From: an uncultured Lachnospiraceae bacterium
Lineage (GTDB): Bacteria > Bacillota > Clostridia > Lachnospirales > Lachnospiraceae
Assembly (NCBI GenBank): GCA_934351255.1
Contig: CAKRJH010000003.1
Span: forward strand, 124,001-188,000
Direction: 5' to 3'
DNA length: 64,000 nucleotides
Shown here: positions 40,859 through 50,110 of the stretch, piece after piece
Layout: every line of letters begins with the position of its first letter
Numbering within the stretch: position 1 is the stretch's first letter
Notes under the pieces: model-generated
The model's database searches: none
What the model saw: the letters and a program-made list of their open reading frames with translations, nothing else
What the model was told of the DNA's origin: nothing
Position numbers and translations under genes: made by a program

Positions 40859-41860
40859 TTATGATATTTTCAAAGATTTCCAGAGAATCTTTCCCACCTC
40901 CGTCAGATCATCCTGCCCCCAGTCTGACAACTTCCCACAATCCGGCTTCAAAAGAGAAAACGGCTCCTCCTTGTTGGACAGGGACCAGGCCGTCCAGCTG
41001 ATCCCGTGCCGGTTCAGATAGGACGCAAACTTCTCTCCTTTTTGGAGATTCTCCCCCGAATCCCCATATCCGGAATCTGTCTGAATCCCCCACTCGCTGA
41101 CAAACACCGGAACGCCGCTGTTATGACAGGTCTCCATCATCTGCTCATACTGTTCATTGCTCTGACCGGCATAATAATGAAACGTATACATCACCTGTTC
41201 ATCCTCCAGCTTTTCCCCACAGACTTTGGTAATGTCAAAGCTGTACTCCGGTGTTCCCACCAGGATCAATGCCTCCGGGGAATACTTCCGGATCACAGGG
41301 ATCACCTGACCGGCATACTCACGGATCTGTTCCCAGGACGTCCCGCTGTTTGGCTCATTGCAGATCTCATAGATGACATCCTTTTTTCCTGCCTGTTCCC
41401 CGGCCACCGTATCAAAGAACGTCTTCGCCTCATCCACATGCCGGTTCGGATCGGCATCCGACAGGGTATGCCAGTCCACGATCACATAGAGATCACTTTC
41501 TCTGGCCGCCCGGATCCCCTGTCTGACCAGTTCCAGTGTTTTCTCCGGTTCGCTCAGATATCCCCCTCCCGGATCATCACTGTACGCCGCCAGCCGGAAG
41601 ACATTCGCGCCCTGTGCCCTGAGACTCTCCATCGACTCCCTGCACAAATACTCCGGATACCATAAAATGCCGTGGCTGCTCATACCACGAAGCTGCACCG
41701 CATCTCCGTGTTCATCCGTCAGTTGTGTTCCCTCCACCCGCAACGCACCATGCGCCTTTGCACCATCCGGATGTTCCGGAACATCAGAGGTCTTTGTGCA
41801 GCCGGTAAGCCCAAGTACCATCAACAAAGCCACCCCCGCCTTAATCCATTTCTCCCTCAT
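40859..41860 (-). CDS. GH5 endoglucanase lipoprotein
   Basis: A 333-residue cellulase-family (GH5, probably subfamily 2) enzyme. The N-terminus is a lipoprotein signal (VALLMVLGLTGC), so it is anchored outside the membrane. Key motifs are QLRGMSSHGILWYP, YVIVDWHTL, the acid/base glutamate in YEICNEPNSG and the nucleophile glutamate in VFVSEWGIQ. GH5_2 enzymes cleave beta-1,4-glucans. Next to a cellulose-synthase-like gene, it may play the role of BcsZ, trimming the nascent polymer, rather than feeding. Its start overlaps the stop of the pseudouridine synthase gene by four bases, an odd partnership that suggests coupled translation. Confidence 0.92.
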   Translation of the reverse strand: MREKWIKAGVALLMVLGLTGCTKTSDVPEHPDGAKAHGALRVEGTQLTDEHGDAVQLRGMSSHGILWYPEYLCRESMESLRAQGANVFRLAAYSDDPGGGYLSEPEKTLELVRQGIRAARESDLYVIVDWHTLSDADPNRHVDEAKTFFDTVAGEQAGKKDVIYEICNEPNSGTSWEQIREYAGQVIPVIRKYSPEALILVGTPEYSFDITKVCGEKLEDEQVMYTFHYYAGQSNEQYEQMMETCHNSGVPVFVSEWGIQTDSGYGDSGENLQKGEKFASYLNRHGISWTAWSLSNKEEPFSLLKPDCGKLSDWGQDDLTEVGKILWKSLKIS

Positions 41861-42573
41861 CGGCTTCCCCCCTTCAATGCTTCCACCTCCTCCGGTGTCA
41901 ATGCCCGGTACTGTCCCGGTTCCAGGCTCTCATCCAGAGTCAGGCTCCCCATCTGCAGACGTTTCAGATACACCACCGGCTTGCCCACGGCAGCCAGCAT
42001 CCGCTTGACCTGATGATAGCGTCCCTCATGGATTGTCAGGGTCATACATGTTCTCTGATCCTTCACTTCCAGGATCCGGGCTCGGGCAGGCAGGGTCATC
42101 TTGTCGTCTCCGATGTCCACACCCTGCTCCAGTCTCTGCACATCCTCTCCGGTGACCACGCCGTCCGCCCACAGAAGATAGGTCTTATCCACGTGTCTGC
42201 CCGGTGACAGCAGGGCATGCGAAAGAGGGCCGTCGTTGGTGATCAGCAGCAGTCCTTCAGTATCCTTATCAAGCCGTCCTACAGGAAACAGATCGTTTCG
42301 TCTGCTGTCCCGGATCAGGGACACCACGGTCTGATCTCTGGCATCGCTCACCGCCGAGACCACGCCCTGAGGCTTATTGAGCATGTAGTATTCATATGCC
42401 GCGTAAGCCACCTCACAGCCATCCACCTCGACCCGGTCCGCGTTCTCATCCACTTTGTGTTCCGCTTTTTGCACGCATTGTCCGTTAACAAAAACACGGC
42501 CTGATTTGATGATTTTCTTCACCTCAGACCGTGTTCCGACGGACATCTGCGCCAGATATTTATCCAGTCGCAT
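41857..42573 (-). CDS. rsuA: RsuA-family 16S rRNA pseudouridine synthase
   Basis: A 238-residue pseudouridine synthase with an N-terminal S4 RNA-binding domain (MRLDKYLAQMSVGTRSEVKKI) and the catalytic motif GRLDKDTEGLLLITNDG, whose aspartate attacks the uridine. The RsuA group modifies U516 of 16S rRNA; paralogues RluB, RluE and RluF act on 23S rRNA, and the length and S4 domain fit RsuA best. It starts 19 bases after glycogen synthase and overlaps the GH5 gene by four bases, so it is in the middle of a three-gene unit with no shared pathway. Confidence 0.88.
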   Translation of the reverse strand: MRLDKYLAQMSVGTRSEVKKIIKSGRVFVNGQCVQKAEHKVDENADRVEVDGCEVAYAAYEYYMLNKPQGVVSAVSDARDQTVVSLIRDSRRNDLFPVGRLDKDTEGLLLITNDGPLSHALLSPGRHVDKTYLLWADGVVTGEDVQRLEQGVDIGDDKMTLPARARILEVKDQRTCMTLTIHEGRYHQVKRMLAAVGKPVVYLKRLQMGSLTLDESLEPGQYRALTPEEVEALKGGSR

Positions 42574-42592
42574 AAATCCATCCTTTTACATA

Positions 42593-44029
42593 TTACATAT
42601 TTCTGTACAACTCTTCATATTTCCTGGCAGAATTATTCCATGAGAAATCCATGGCCATGCCGCGATCTACGATCTTGTTCCACTCACGCTTACGGTTAAA
42701 GTACACATTCTTCGCATAACGGATGGTATTGAGCATCTCATGCGCGTTGTAATTCGCAAAGGAGAAGCCTGTACCGGTTCCCTCATATTCATTGTATGGC
42801 TGTACGGTGTCGCGCAGACCGCCGGTCTCACGCACGATCGGAACCGTGCCATAGCGCAGGCTCATCAGCTGGCTCAGTCCGCATGGCTCAAACAGCGATG
42901 GCATCAGGAATGCATCGCAGGCCGCATAGATCTTGTGAGAGCGCTCATTGGAATAGAAGATGTTCGCAGACACTCTGTCATGATATTTCCACTCAAAGTG
43001 ACGGAACAGATTCTCGTAGCGTTCCTCTCCGGTACCCAGTACCACAAGCTGCGTATCTTCCGCACAGATCTCTTCGATCACATAGTCGATCAGGTCAAAG
43101 CCCTTCTGATCGGTCAGGCGGGACACAATACCGATCATAAACTTCTTGTCATCCTCGGCCAGTCCCAGTTCTCTCTGCAGGGCACGCTTATTCTTGATCT
43201 TTTCCTTCCGGAAGTTCCTGGCATTGTAATTCTGCACAATATATGGATCCGTCTCCGGATTGTACTCATTGTAATCCAGACCATTGACAATGCCGACCAG
43301 ATCGCCGCTTCTGGCACGCATCAGGCCATCCAGACGCTCGCCGTAGAATGGCATCTTGATCTCCTCCGCATAGGAATCGCTGACGGTCGTGATCTTGTCT
43401 GCGTATACCAGTCCACCCTTGAGGTAATTGGCATCCCCATACGCCTCCAGCTTGTCATCGGTGAAATAGTATTCATTGAGGCCGGTGATATCGATCACCT
43501 TCCGTTTGTCCCATATGCCCTGGAACTTCAGGTTATGTATCGTCATGATCGTCTTGATGCCGCGGTAATATGGATTGTCAAGGAAGCTGTCCTTGATGTA
43601 TACCGGAATCAGGCCCGTCTGCCAGTCGTGACAGTGGATAATGTCCGGTCTGAAATCCAGTGATGGCATTGCGGATAATGCCGCACGACAGAAAAATGCA
43701 AATTTCTCAACATCTTCATGGATGTTGCCGTATGGCTGGAATCCCGCAAAATAGAATTCATTGTCAATGAAATAGAATGTAATCCCCTCGTATTCCATCT
43801 CCAGAACGCCCACATACTGGCTGCGCCATGCCAGATCCATATAGAAATGGGTCCGGTACTTCATCTTCTCCTTCCACTCCTGAGGAATACATGCATAGTT
43901 CGGGATCATGACACGACAGTCAAATTCTTTCTTGTCAAAATACTTTGGCAGAGAACCCACTACGTCGGCAAGACCTCCGGTCTTTACGAATGGCACGCAC
44001 TCAGAAGCCACAAACAATATGTTTTTCAT
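42593..44029 (-). CDS. glgA: Glycogen synthase, GT5
   Basis: A 478-residue starch/glycogen synthase that adds glucose from ADP-glucose to alpha-1,4-glucan. Motifs are KTGGLADVVGSLPK near the N-terminus (ADP-glucose binding), HCHDWQTGLIP, GIVNGLDYNEYNP and the C-terminal SLFEPCGLSQL and RETGGLRDTV. The length equals that of bacterial GlgA. The start at 44029 (MKNILFVASECVPF) is fixed by a GGAGGG site; the upstream in-frame residues are not coding. Other glg genes are absent from the window. It heads a unit with rsuA and the GH5 gene. Confidence 0.96.
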   Translation of the reverse strand: MKNILFVASECVPFVKTGGLADVVGSLPKYFDKKEFDCRVMIPNYACIPQEWKEKMKYRTHFYMDLAWRSQYVGVLEMEYEGITFYFIDNEFYFAGFQPYGNIHEDVEKFAFFCRAALSAMPSLDFRPDIIHCHDWQTGLIPVYIKDSFLDNPYYRGIKTIMTIHNLKFQGIWDKRKVIDITGLNEYYFTDDKLEAYGDANYLKGGLVYADKITTVSDSYAEEIKMPFYGERLDGLMRARSGDLVGIVNGLDYNEYNPETDPYIVQNYNARNFRKEKIKNKRALQRELGLAEDDKKFMIGIVSRLTDQKGFDLIDYVIEEICAEDTQLVVLGTGEERYENLFRHFEWKYHDRVSANIFYSNERSHKIYAACDAFLMPSLFEPCGLSQLMSLRYGTVPIVRETGGLRDTVQPYNEYEGTGTGFSFANYNAHEMLNTIRYAKNVYFNRKREWNKIVDRGMAMDFSWNNSARKYEELYRNM

Positions 44030-44068
44030 ATACACCCTCCTTGTACAAAACATAATCTTCTATATTTT

Positions 44069-44097
44069 ATTATAGCCGAATTATGTGCGTAGGAAAA
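44069..44097 (-). promoter_or_regulatory. Likely glgA promoter
   Basis: TTTTCC at 44097-44092, a 17-base spacer, a perfect TATAAT at 44074-44069, 40 bases before the start codon. Confidence 0.5.
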
Positions 44098-44109
44098 GTG
44101 TTTTTTTCA

Positions 44110-44913
44110 TTATGCGCGCATCTTGTAGTTAATGCGGATGCGGTCGGCCACCAGTGCGATGAATTCCGAATTGGTCGGCTTGCCCTTGCGCGCTGACACG
44201 GTGTATCCAAACCACTCTTCTAACGTGTCCATCTTTCCCCGGCTCCATGCGACCTCAATGGCGTGGCGGATCGCCCGCTCGACGCGGCTGGGGGTTGTCT
44301 TGTGCTCCTTGGCGATCGTGGGATACAACAGTTTCGTGATCCCGGAGAGCATCTTGCTGTCCTTGACTGCAAGCATGATCGCATCCCGCAGGTACTGATA
44401 TCCTTTGATATGTGCCGGCACTCCGATCTCATGGATGACGGCCGTCACATCAGCCTCAAGCTGGTCTTCCCTGCGGCGCACCCGGTTCTCAAACACCGTA
44501 TTGATCACTTTGCCCGGTTTGCAGGCGGCGAGCCGCTCCGCCTCCATCACATCGCGCACCCGTCCCACCAGCACTCTGCTGTCAAACGGCTTGAGCACAT
44601 AGTAGGCTGCTCCCAGCCGGAACGTCTGCTCCGTGACGCTCTCTTGATTGACGGCGGACACCACGATCACCTGAGGCTTTCCGTCCTCCTGACGCATGTT
44701 CAGCCGCTCGAGCACGCCGATCCCGTCCATCTTAGGCATGACCAGATCCAACAGCACAACATCCGGATGCAGAGTGCCGATCATCTGCAACGCTTCCTGG
44801 CCATCCGCGGCCTGTCCTACCACCTCCATATCTTCTTCCCGCCCCAGTATCTCCTTCTCCAGGTTCGACATCCGATGATTGTCATCGACCACCAGCACTC
44901 TGATCCTTCCCAT
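44110..44913 (-). CDS. spo0A: Sporulation master regulator Spo0A
   Basis: A 267-residue response regulator with a receiver domain (acidic pocket VVDDN, phospho-acceptor Asp56 in VVLLDLVMP, lysine in VLKPFD) and the unmistakable Spo0A C-terminal DNA-binding domain: IHEIGVPAHIKGYQYLRDAI, then TPSRVERAIRHAIEVAWSRG, and KPTNSEFIALVADR. Phosphorylated Spo0A binds TGTCGAA boxes and starts sporulation. No phosphorelay kinase is adjacent, as is usual in Clostridia. No clear sigma-A or sigma-H promoter is evident in the 119-base gap upstream; one imperfect CGTCGAA lies there. Its presence indicates an organism derived from spore formers. Confidence 0.97.
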   Translation of the reverse strand: MGRIRVLVVDDNHRMSNLEKEILGREEDMEVVGQAADGQEALQMIGTLHPDVVLLDLVMPKMDGIGVLERLNMRQEDGKPQVIVVSAVNQESVTEQTFRLGAAYYVLKPFDSRVLVGRVRDVMEAERLAACKPGKVINTVFENRVRRREDQLEADVTAVIHEIGVPAHIKGYQYLRDAIMLAVKDSKMLSGITKLLYPTIAKEHKTTPSRVERAIRHAIEVAWSRGKMDTLEEWFGYTVSARKGKPTNSEFIALVADRIRINYKMRA

Positions 44914-45032
44914 AAAAAAACCTCCTTCATATCTGCTTCCCTGTTCTGGAAACAGTATAACGAAAGAGGTTTTCTCTGTATGATTATTTGGATGTCACTT
45001 TTCGACGATTTCTCACCGGATCCCTGCAAATA

Positions 45033-46337
45033 TCAGTACAGGTGACGATTATCGATCACGCGGACCGCCTTGCCCTCGCTTCTGACAATGCTTCCGACAT
45101 CCATCAGATGGATCTTGGCACCGATGCCAAGCATAGAGCGAAGTCCCGCCTCGATCTCTTTGGTCTTGGCTGCTCTGTCAAAGTTTGGATCTGCTGCCTG
45201 CTCTACCGTCACCTCGACATTGATGTCCAGGGTATCTGTATTATTGACACGGTCAACCAGGATCTGGTAGTTCGTACTCATCTTTTTGTTCAGTAGTACA
45301 GTCTCGATCTGGGATGGGAATACATTGACACCACGGATGACCCTCATATCATCACTGCGTCCCATCGGCTTCTTCATACGGATGTGCGTACGTCCGCAGG
45401 AACATTTCTCACGGGTCAGCACACACAGATCTCTGGTGCGGTAACGGATGAGTGGGAACGCCTCCTTGGTGATGCTGGTAAATACCAGCTCGCCCTTCTC
45501 TCCCTCCGGCAGAACCTCCCCGGTCTCCGGATTGATGATCTCTGCAATGAAGTGGTCCTCATTGATATGCATGCCCTTCTGCTCGCTGCACTCAAAGGAG
45601 ACACCCGGTCCGCTGATCTCAGTCAGACCATAGATATCGTATGCCTTGATGCCCAGACCTTCCTCGATGCTCTTACGCATCTCCTCTGTCCACGCCTCAG
45701 CTCCGAAGATACCGGCCTTGAGCTTGATCTTATCCTTCAGGCCACGCTCTGCCACTGCCTCCGCCAGGTACGCGGCATAGGACGGTGTACAGCACAGGAT
45801 GGTAGATCCCAGGTCTGTCATAAACTGCAGCTGACGCTCGGTATTACCGGAAGACATCGGCAGAGTCAGTGAACCCAGTTTGTGGGAACCGCCGTTCAGT
45901 CCGGGACCTCCTGTAAACAGGCCGTATCCGTAACTGATATGGACTACATCGTCTTTGGTTCCGCCTGCTGCCACGATCGCTCTGGCACAGCAGTCCTCCC
46001 ACAGATCCAGATCATGCTGGGTGTAGAATGCTACCACGCGGCGTCCCGTCGTTCCGCTGGTGGACTGGATGCGCACACACTCGGACAGTGGCTTTGCAAG
46101 CAGTCCATATGGATACGCTTCGCGCAGGTCGTCCTTCTTCATAAACGGAAGTTTGTGTAAATCTTCAATACCGTGGATATCCTCCGGTTTGATTCCGGCT
46201 GCATCCATTTTATTGCGGTAATACTCCACATTCTCATAGACATGTTTTACCTGAGCAACCAACCGCTCACTCTGCAGTTTCTTGATCTCCTCCACCGGCA
46301 TCGTCTCAATCTCCGGCTGAAAAAAGTTTTGTGCCAT
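45033..46337 (-). CDS. paaK: Phenylacetate-CoA ligase family protein
   Basis: A 434-residue adenylate-forming ligase of the PaaK type: VRIQSTSGTTGRRVVAF (ATP-binding loop), YGLTEISGPGV, FTSITKEAFPLIRYRTRD and GRSDDMRVIRGVNVFPSQ. PaaK-type enzymes convert arylacetates and ATP to arylacetyl-CoA; in the reverse direction they can conserve ATP from the CoA ester. It follows iorB by 21 bases in the order iorA-iorB-paaK, the standard arrangement in amino-acid-fermenting anaerobes, where arylacetyl-CoA from the oxidoreductase is the partner compound. Confidence 0.92.
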   Translation of the reverse strand: MAQNFFQPEIETMPVEEIKKLQSERLVAQVKHVYENVEYYRNKMDAAGIKPEDIHGIEDLHKLPFMKKDDLREAYPYGLLAKPLSECVRIQSTSGTTGRRVVAFYTQHDLDLWEDCCARAIVAAGGTKDDVVHISYGYGLFTGGPGLNGGSHKLGSLTLPMSSGNTERQLQFMTDLGSTILCCTPSYAAYLAEAVAERGLKDKIKLKAGIFGAEAWTEEMRKSIEEGLGIKAYDIYGLTEISGPGVSFECSEQKGMHINEDHFIAEIINPETGEVLPEGEKGELVFTSITKEAFPLIRYRTRDLCVLTREKCSCGRTHIRMKKPMGRSDDMRVIRGVNVFPSQIETVLLNKKMSTNYQILVDRVNNTDTLDINVEVTVEQAADPNFDRAAKTKEIEAGLRSMLGIGAKIHLMDVGSIVRSEGKAVRVIDNRHLY

Positions 46338-46358
46338 TCCTTCTTCTCCTTTATGGTA

Positions 46359-46928
46359 TTATTGCTGCCCAAGGGCAAATGCTTTCTTGTTCATCTCCAG
46401 GAATCTGGCCGGTACGCAGGCCTCCAGCGCCTCCTGCCATGCCTCCTGCGGAATCTCCGGGAAGTAACGGGATACTCGCCCCATCAGTACGATGTTCACT
46501 GCCTTGGCACTGCCGGCCTCCATGGCCAGGCTAAGTGCATCCACAGCATCCACATCGGCTCCCGCCGCTTTCATCTTCTCGATCAGATTTTCCGGATAAG
46601 TCGCTGCTCCGGTGATGACGGGCATCGGATCGACCTCCTGGTCAGACACGATGATCTTTCCTCCCTGTTTCAGATATTCCATATATCTGGCAGCCTCCAG
46701 CTTCTCAAAGGAGATGATCACATCGGCCTCTCCCCTGTCAATGATCGGAGAATATACCTTCTCTCCGAACCGTACATATGTCACTACGCTTCCTCCACGC
46801 TGGCTCATGCCGTGCACCTCGGAAACCTTTACATCATATCCCTGGGTCAGAAGCAGATGTCCCAGCATCTTGCTGGCAAGCAGGGAGCCCTGACCACCGA
46901 CACCCACGATCATAATATTCTTTGTCAT
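46359..46928 (-). CDS. iorB: Indolepyruvate:ferredoxin oxidoreductase, beta subunit
   Basis: A 189-residue subunit of the gamma-type domain found in 2-oxoacid:ferredoxin oxidoreductases (MTKNIMIVGVGGQGSLLASK, then EVHGMSQRGGSVVTYVR). With IorA it oxidatively decarboxylates indolepyruvate and other arylpyruvates to acyl-CoA, reducing ferredoxin. ATG 46928 has a GAGAGGAGAG site and follows the iorA stop by 14 bases; upstream in-frame residues lie within iorA and are rejected. Confidence 0.94.
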   Translation of the reverse strand: MTKNIMIVGVGGQGSLLASKMLGHLLLTQGYDVKVSEVHGMSQRGGSVVTYVRFGEKVYSPIIDRGEADVIISFEKLEAARYMEYLKQGGKIIVSDQEVDPMPVITGAATYPENLIEKMKAAGADVDAVDALSLAMEAGSAKAVNIVLMGRVSRYFPEIPQEAWQEALEACVPARFLEMNKKAFALGQQ

Positions 46929-46942
46929 GTCAACTCTCCTCT

Positions 46943-48670
46943 CTAATTCTGAATTGCCCCAAAATGACACAACTGCTGGCATACCCCACAGCCCACACAG
47001 AGTGTCGCGTCGATCACGGCCTTGCCGTCACGGAAGCTGATAGCAGGACAGCCCAGTTTCATACACATCTTACATCCCTTACACTGGTCGGCATCCACCT
47101 TCACAGGAGGCTTTACCTCGACATATTTCAGAAGAGCACATGGTCGGCGGCTGATGATCACGGATGGCTCCTGTGCTGCCAGTTCTTCCTTGACGGCCCT
47201 GTCACATGCCTCCAGATCATATGGATCCACCACGCGGACGCGCCGGAATCCCATCGCCTTGCACAGTGCTTCCAGATCGATCTTGCCCGCCGGATCTCCC
47301 TTGATATTGTAACCGGTAGTCGGATTCTGCTGATGACCTGTCATGCCGGTGATGGAGTTGTCCAGGATGATCACGGTGGAATTGCTCATATTGTACGCGA
47401 TGTTGGCCAGGCCTGTCATACCGGAATGCATGAATGTAGAGTCACCGATGACCGCTACAGTCTTTGCCTCAGACTCCTCGCCTCTCGCCTTATTGAAACC
47501 GTGGATGGAGCTGATGGATGCGCCCATGCAGGCGGTCACATCGATCGCAGAAAGCGGAGCCACTGCACCAAGCGTATAACATCCGATATCACCCATCACG
47601 GTACATTTGTTCTTGGATAAGGTATAGAACATGCCTCTGTGAGGACATCCCGCACACATAACCGGTGGACGTACCGGGATATTCTCCTCCAGAGAGAGGC
47701 CGCAACCTGTCTCCTTGCCCATCTTCTGTGCGATCAGATTCTGGGAGAACTCATCCTCCAGCGGGAAGATATCCTTGCCGGATACGGTCATGCCCAGCTT
47801 CTTACAATGTGTCTCGATAATGTCGTCCAGTTCCTCAATGACAACCACCTTGTCCACCTTGGATGCAAAATCCAGGATCAGCTTCTCAGGGAGTGGGTTG
47901 ATCATGCCGAGCTTTAAGACGCTGGCATTCTCTCCGTAGACTTCCTTGACATACTGATAGGACGTGGAGGATGTAATGATTCCAAGGCTGGTGTCACCCA
48001 TCTCCACACGGTTCAGAGGAGAGGTCTCTGCATATGCGATCAGATCTCTGGTTCTCTGCTCCACGATCGGATGACGGCGCTTGGCATTGGCCGGCATCAT
48101 GACATATTTGGAAATGTCTTTTTGATATTCTTTGATCGGAAATTCCTCACGCTGTGAGGTCTCGACAATGCTCTGGGAATGTGCCACACGGGTACACATC
48201 TTTAAGAAGACCGGAGTGTCAAATTTCTCGGAAATCTCATAGGCGATCTTGGTGAACTCAAGCGCCTCCGCAGAATCGGATGGTTCCAGCATCGGCACCT
48301 TGGCCGCAATGGCATAGTGTCTGGAATCCTGTTCATTCTGTGAGGAATGCATTCCCGCATCATCCGCCACACCAATGATCATACCCGCATTTACTCCGGT
48401 ATAAGAAATCGTAAATAACGGATCGGCAGCCACGTTCAGACCAACGTGCTTCATGCCGCAAAAACTTCTCTTTCCTGCTACAGCCGCACCGAATGCGACC
48501 TCCAGAGCCACCTTTTCATTCGGTGCCCATTCGCAGTAAATCTCATCATACTTTGCTGCTTCCTCAGTGATCTCGGTACTCGGAGTGCCGGGATAGCTGG
48601 AAGCCACACCACAGCCTGCCTCATAGAGTCCACGGGCAACCGCAGCATTACCTAACATCAATTCGCGCAT
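46943..48670 (-). CDS. iorA: Indolepyruvate:ferredoxin oxidoreductase, alpha subunit
   Basis: A 575-residue thiamine-diphosphate enzyme with an N-terminal pyrimidine-binding domain (RELMLGNAAVARGLYEAG, SSYPGTPSTEITE), the TPP-binding segment (VIGDSTFMHSGMTGLANI) and two C-terminal [4Fe-4S] ferredoxin motifs (CKGCKMCMKLGCP and CVGCGVCQQLC). It works with IorB in the degradation of aromatic amino acids after transamination. The start at 48670 has a strong AAGGAGG site; the in-frame extension to 48757 is not supported. A promoter with a TATGATAAAAT -10 region is likely near 48735, but its -35 spacing is ambiguous. Confidence 0.95.
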   Translation of the reverse strand: MRELMLGNAAVARGLYEAGCGVASSYPGTPSTEITEEAAKYDEIYCEWAPNEKVALEVAFGAAVAGKRSFCGMKHVGLNVAADPLFTISYTGVNAGMIIGVADDAGMHSSQNEQDSRHYAIAAKVPMLEPSDSAEALEFTKIAYEISEKFDTPVFLKMCTRVAHSQSIVETSQREEFPIKEYQKDISKYVMMPANAKRRHPIVEQRTRDLIAYAETSPLNRVEMGDTSLGIITSSTSYQYVKEVYGENASVLKLGMINPLPEKLILDFASKVDKVVVIEELDDIIETHCKKLGMTVSGKDIFPLEDEFSQNLIAQKMGKETGCGLSLEENIPVRPPVMCAGCPHRGMFYTLSKNKCTVMGDIGCYTLGAVAPLSAIDVTACMGASISSIHGFNKARGEESEAKTVAVIGDSTFMHSGMTGLANIAYNMSNSTVIILDNSITGMTGHQQNPTTGYNIKGDPAGKIDLEALCKAMGFRRVRVVDPYDLEACDRAVKEELAAQEPSVIISRRPCALLKYVEVKPPVKVDADQCKGCKMCMKLGCPAISFRDGKAVIDATLCVGCGVCQQLCHFGAIQN

Positions 48671-48796
48671 GTTAAGCCTCCTTGTTCTTATGTATTCATC
48701 TGTGAATGCAGGTTCTGCAAACACGTACTGAGAACATTTTATCATATAGAGGCTCAAATGAACACAATTAATTCAAAAAACTCAGAATGCCAAAAC

Positions 48797-50107
48797 TCAG
48801 AATGACACACTCACCGTAGTGCCAAGTCCCGGCGCACTCTCCACCCGGATCTCTCCGCCGTGCAGATCCACAATGTGCTTGACGATCGCCAGTCCCAGTC
48901 CGGTTCCACCGGTTTTCTTGGAACGGCTCTTATCCACCCGGTAAAAACGCTCGAAAATACGCTGCTGATGTTCCTGGGAAATGCCGATCCCATCATCGCG
49001 CACAGAGAATCCCTGTCCGATGTTAACCCAGACATTGCCTCCTTCGCGGTTATAGCGGATCGCATTGTCACAGAGGTTGTAGATCACCTCTTCCATCAGA
49101 TCCCGGTCCGCGCGCACCACACAGGATTCTCCCTCCAGATGCAGCCGGATATGTCTCTTTTCTGCCACCGGCCCCAACATGACAATGCTGTTTTCCGCCA
49201 GTTCATACAGATCCACATCCTCCAGATTCAGTGTATCCTCCCTGGAGGAATCCAGTTCGGAAAGTTTCAGGATGTCATTGATCAGGGAGATCAGACGTCT
49301 TGCGTTGCGATGGATCTCTCCGGCAAACCGTCCCACATCATTCTGGCTGACCATACCGTTCTCGATCAGCTCAGAATACCCGGAGATCGAGGTCAGCGGT
49401 GTCTTTAACTCGTGGGAGACATTGGCGGTAAACTCCTGTCTCATATTCGCTGCCTTGAGAATATTTTCATGCTGTTCGCGGATCAGCTGGATAAACGGCA
49501 TCAGCTCCTTGTAGGTCCGTATCTGCTCCAGATGATCGAGATTGGAAGCCACCTGTTCGATCGGCTTGACCAGAGACTTGGTCAGATAATGGCTGATCAG
49601 CATACTCAGGATCAGCAGAAACAGTCCGATCAAAAGAATCACCGGAAGCACACTGCAAAACAGGTTTATAATACTTCTGGTCTCCTTGGCCGCACGAAGC
49701 ACACTGCCATTGTCCAGAAGTACGGCATAGTAATAGTTGGATTTGTTGATCGTCGTGGATGTACGGATCGACTTTCCTTTTCCCTCCGAAAATGCCTGTG
49801 CGATCTCAGGGCGGTCCTTATGGTTGTCCAGCGAATTAACACTCGCATTTGTATCATAGAGAACCCTTCCATCGGATGCAATCAGAGTGATCCGCAGATT
49901 GGTGGACTCTCCTCCGTACGTCCCCTCCACCTTCAGATCTTCCTGTTCAAAGACTCCCGTCTGTTCCATCACCGTACAGATATTCTCCAGATCATCAAAG
50001 ACTTCTTTTTGGAAAACCTGATAATATATGGCCGTGGTCATCGCAGTGGTCAGGATGATGGCCAGAACTGCGATGATCATAAATTCTTTGTATATCTTGC
50101 TCTTCAT
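48797..50107 (-). CDS. phoR: PhoR-type sensor histidine kinase
   Basis: A 436-residue membrane kinase: N-terminal helix (IIAVLAILTTAMTTAIYYQ from about residue 9), an extracytoplasmic sensor region of about 130 residues, a second helix (VLPVILLIGLFLLIL), a HAMP-like linker, the phospho-acceptor histidine in ANVSHELKTPLTSIS, and ATPase boxes NLCDNAIRYN, VRDDGIGI and GTGLGLAIVKHIV. It follows phoP by three bases and sits in the phosphate cluster, so low phosphate is the expected signal. The gap to iorA shows no clear terminator. Confidence 0.93.
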   Translation of the reverse strand: MKSKIYKEFMIIAVLAIILTTAMTTAIYYQVFQKEVFDDLENICTVMEQTGVFEQEDLKVEGTYGGESTNLRITLIASDGRVLYDTNASVNSLDNHKDRPEIAQAFSEGKGKSIRTSTTINKSNYYYAVLLDNGSVLRAAKETRSIINLFCSVLPVILLIGLFLLILSMLISHYLTKSLVKPIEQVASNLDHLEQIRTYKELMPFIQLIREQHENILKAANMRQEFTANVSHELKTPLTSISGYSELIENGMVSQNDVGRFAGEIHRNARRLISLINDILKLSELDSSREDTLNLEDVDLYELAENSIVMLGPVAEKRHIRLHLEGESCVVRADRDLMEEVIYNLCDNAIRYNREGGNVWVNIGQGFSVRDDGIGISQEHQQRIFERFYRVDKSRSKKTGGTGLGLAIVKHIVDLHGGEIRVESAPGLGTTVSVSF

Positions 50108-50110
50108 CGT

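Noticed and set aside
44994..45012. Spo0A box (CGTCGAA) upstream of spo0A
   Set aside because: Only six of seven bases match and no promoter with proper spacing is seen, so autoregulation cannot be supported.
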